Shown: positions 4,901-5,728 of the stretch, piece by piece
Position numbering within the stretch: the stretch's first letter is position 1
Layout: every line of letters starts with the position of its first letter
Assembly (NCBI GenBank): GCA_030667205.1
Contig: DAOUWH010000122.1
Span: forward strand, 1-5,728
Source: Nitrospirota bacterium
GTDB taxonomy: Bacteria > Nitrospirota > Thermodesulfovibrionia > Thermodesulfovibrionales > JdFR-86
DNA: 5,728 nt
Reading direction: 5' to 3'
Position numbers and translations under genes: made by a program
The notes under the pieces: generated by a model
What the model saw: only the letters and a program-made list of their open reading frames with translations
What the model was told of the DNA's origin: nothing
Database searches by the model: none

Positions 4901-5728
4901 CAACGGAGGGGTCTTTGTCTTTGTCCTCTTCGGGTGCCTGTTCCTCTTCGGGTGATGGTGCTTCCGTCTCTTCGGCCTCGGGTGCTTCCGTCTCTTCGGC
5001 CTCGGGCGCTTCCGTCTCTTCGGCCTCGGGCGCTTCCGCTACGGGTTGTTCCTCCTCCGAAGGGGCATCTGCCGGCTGCCCGGCAATGGACTCCTCGAAG
5101 GTCTTGTCCGCCTCCTCCATCTTCATCTTGGAGTACTCGGTCTCGCTCAGTATGTCTATGTCCCAGCCCGTGAGCTTCATGGCGAGCCTCACGTTCTGGC
5201 CCTTTTTGCCAATTGCTATGGCGAGCTGCTGGTCGTTGACGACGACCATGGCGGTCTTTTCCTCCTCCACGATGCCCACCCTCTCGATGGAGGCCGGGCT
5301 CAGGGCCCTTGCGATAAGCATCCTGAGGTCGTCGGTCCAGGGGATGATATCTATTCTTTCGCCACGGAGCTCCCGCACTATGGACTGTACCCTTGTGCCC
5401 TTCATGCCCACACACGCCCCCACGGGGTCTATTGTAGGGGTGGTTGAATATACGGCGAGCTTTGTGCGCTCGCCCGGCTCCCGCACTACGTCCTTTATTA
5501 CCACGAGGCCCTCCGCTATCTCGGGCACCTCCATCTTGAAAAGCTCGGACACAAGCTGGGGGCAGATCCTCGAAATGATAATCTCGGGCCCCTTGGACGT
5601 CGTCCGTATCTCCTCTATAAAGGCCTTTACGTGGTCGCCCCTTTTGAGCGCCTCCATGGGCAGGGCATTTCGCTGCGGCAGCAGGGCCTCGGTCTTGCCG
5701 ATGTCCACGAAGTAAAGGCCTTTTTCCC
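4893..5728 (-). CDS. nusA: Transcription termination/antitermination factor NusA, partial (N-terminus beyond the right edge)
   Basis: NusA binds RNA polymerase and nascent RNA to modulate pausing, termination and antitermination in the cytoplasm. The visible 277 residues begin inside the S1 domain (VDIGKTEALLP), and the frame stays open to the window edge, so the N-terminal polymerase-binding domain and much of S1 are missing from view. KH1 follows with the family segment DPVGACVGMKGTRVQ (GMKG at visible residues 107-110), then KH2 with AIGKKGQNVRLA (GKKG at 173-176). After KH2 there is no acidic AR1/AR2 helical repeat region as in E. coli. Instead there is a roughly 60-residue tail rich in Glu, Ala and Pro with three EAEETEAP units, ending DPSVDG. 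A GTG at 5708 is not the start, because it lies within the S1 domain. The gene is followed directly by recG (8-bp overlap) rather than the usual infB neighbourhood. Confidence 0.96.
   Translation of the reverse strand, partial: EKGLYFVDIGKTEALLPQRNALPMEALKRGDHVKAFIEEIRTTSKGPEIIISRICPQLVSELFKMEVPEIAEGLVVIKDVVREPGERTKLAVYSTTPTIDPVGACVGMKGTRVQSIVRELRGERIDIIPWTDDLRMLIARALSPASIERVGIVEEEKTAMVVVNDQQLAIAIGKKGQNVRLAMKLTGWDIDILSETEYSKMKMEEADKTFEESIAGQPADAPSEEEQPVAEAPEAEETEAPEAEETEAPEAEETEAPSPEEEQAPEEDKDKDPSVDG
4960..5038 (-). repeat. 24-bp tandem repeat coding for the NusA acidic tail
   Basis: Three 24-bp units (4960-4983, 4984-5007, 5008-5031) and a 7-base partial fourth copy (to 5038) follow without interruption. 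The full units differ only at their last base (T in the first, C in the other two). Each encodes EAEETEAP in frame with nusA. The near identity at synonymous sites points to recent copying by slippage or unequal exchange rather than old conserved repeats. Confidence 0.9.

Noticed and set aside
4370..5173. Plus-strand open frame of about 267 codons with a repeated PSLRPR-like segment
   Set aside because: It lies antisense to recG and nusA, and the repeat is only the 24-bp nusA tail repeat read in another frame.
4915..5715. Plus-strand open frame of about 266 codons opposite nusA, Ser-rich
   Set aside because: It mirrors the nusA frame in a GC-rich region. Its Ser-rich repeats are the complement of the acidic tail repeats, and it has no recognisable domain.

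Overview
The window looks like a GC-rich bacterial chromosome segment. Five genes lie head to tail on the minus strand and fill about nine tenths of it. One short plus-strand gene, with its own control region, sits at the left end. The gene families (bacterial NusA, RecG, type IV prepilin peptidase, NtrB-like histidine kinase) and a candidate sigma-54 promoter suit a Gram-negative lineage of the Desulfobacterota (former Deltaproteobacteria) or Nitrospirota type. That placement is an inference from style and content, not a proven assignment. I see no RNA genes, CRISPR arrays, insertion sequences or phage genes.

Minus-strand cluster, in order of transcription (right to left). nusA runs in from the right edge, so its N-terminal part is missing. 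It encodes the transcription elongation/antitermination factor and ends in an acidic repeat tail. recG overlaps the nusA end by 8 bp and encodes the complete branch-migration helicase. After an 87-bp gap holding a bulged hairpin comes a small coiled-coil protein of unknown function with a strong ribosome binding site. Its stop codon shares one base with the start of a prepilin peptidase gene (pilD type). The last 14 bp of that gene overlap a membrane-anchored PAS histidine kinase. The tight junctions suggest translational coupling. nusA-recG could be one unit and the last three genes a second unit, joined or separated by the 87-bp gap.

Left end. Positions 1-222 hold no gene I can support. They contain a nested inverted repeat (18-60), three copies of a short motif spaced about six helical turns apart, and a near-consensus -24/-12 promoter (184-199). 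Its predicted start is just ahead of a ribosome binding site and a 58-codon gene (223-399). That small gene converges on the histidine kinase gene, with a short hairpin (404-419) in the 25-bp gap between them.

Functionally, the right half concerns transcription and replication-fork/recombination repair. The left half concerns type IV pilus or type II secretion pseudopilin maturation and signalling. No response regulator for the kinase is visible. The most interesting point is a sigma-54-type promoter on an unrecognised small gene beside a kinase of the class that usually controls sigma-54 activators. The rest of the window is largely conventional, and I found no convincing evidence of a wholly new system.
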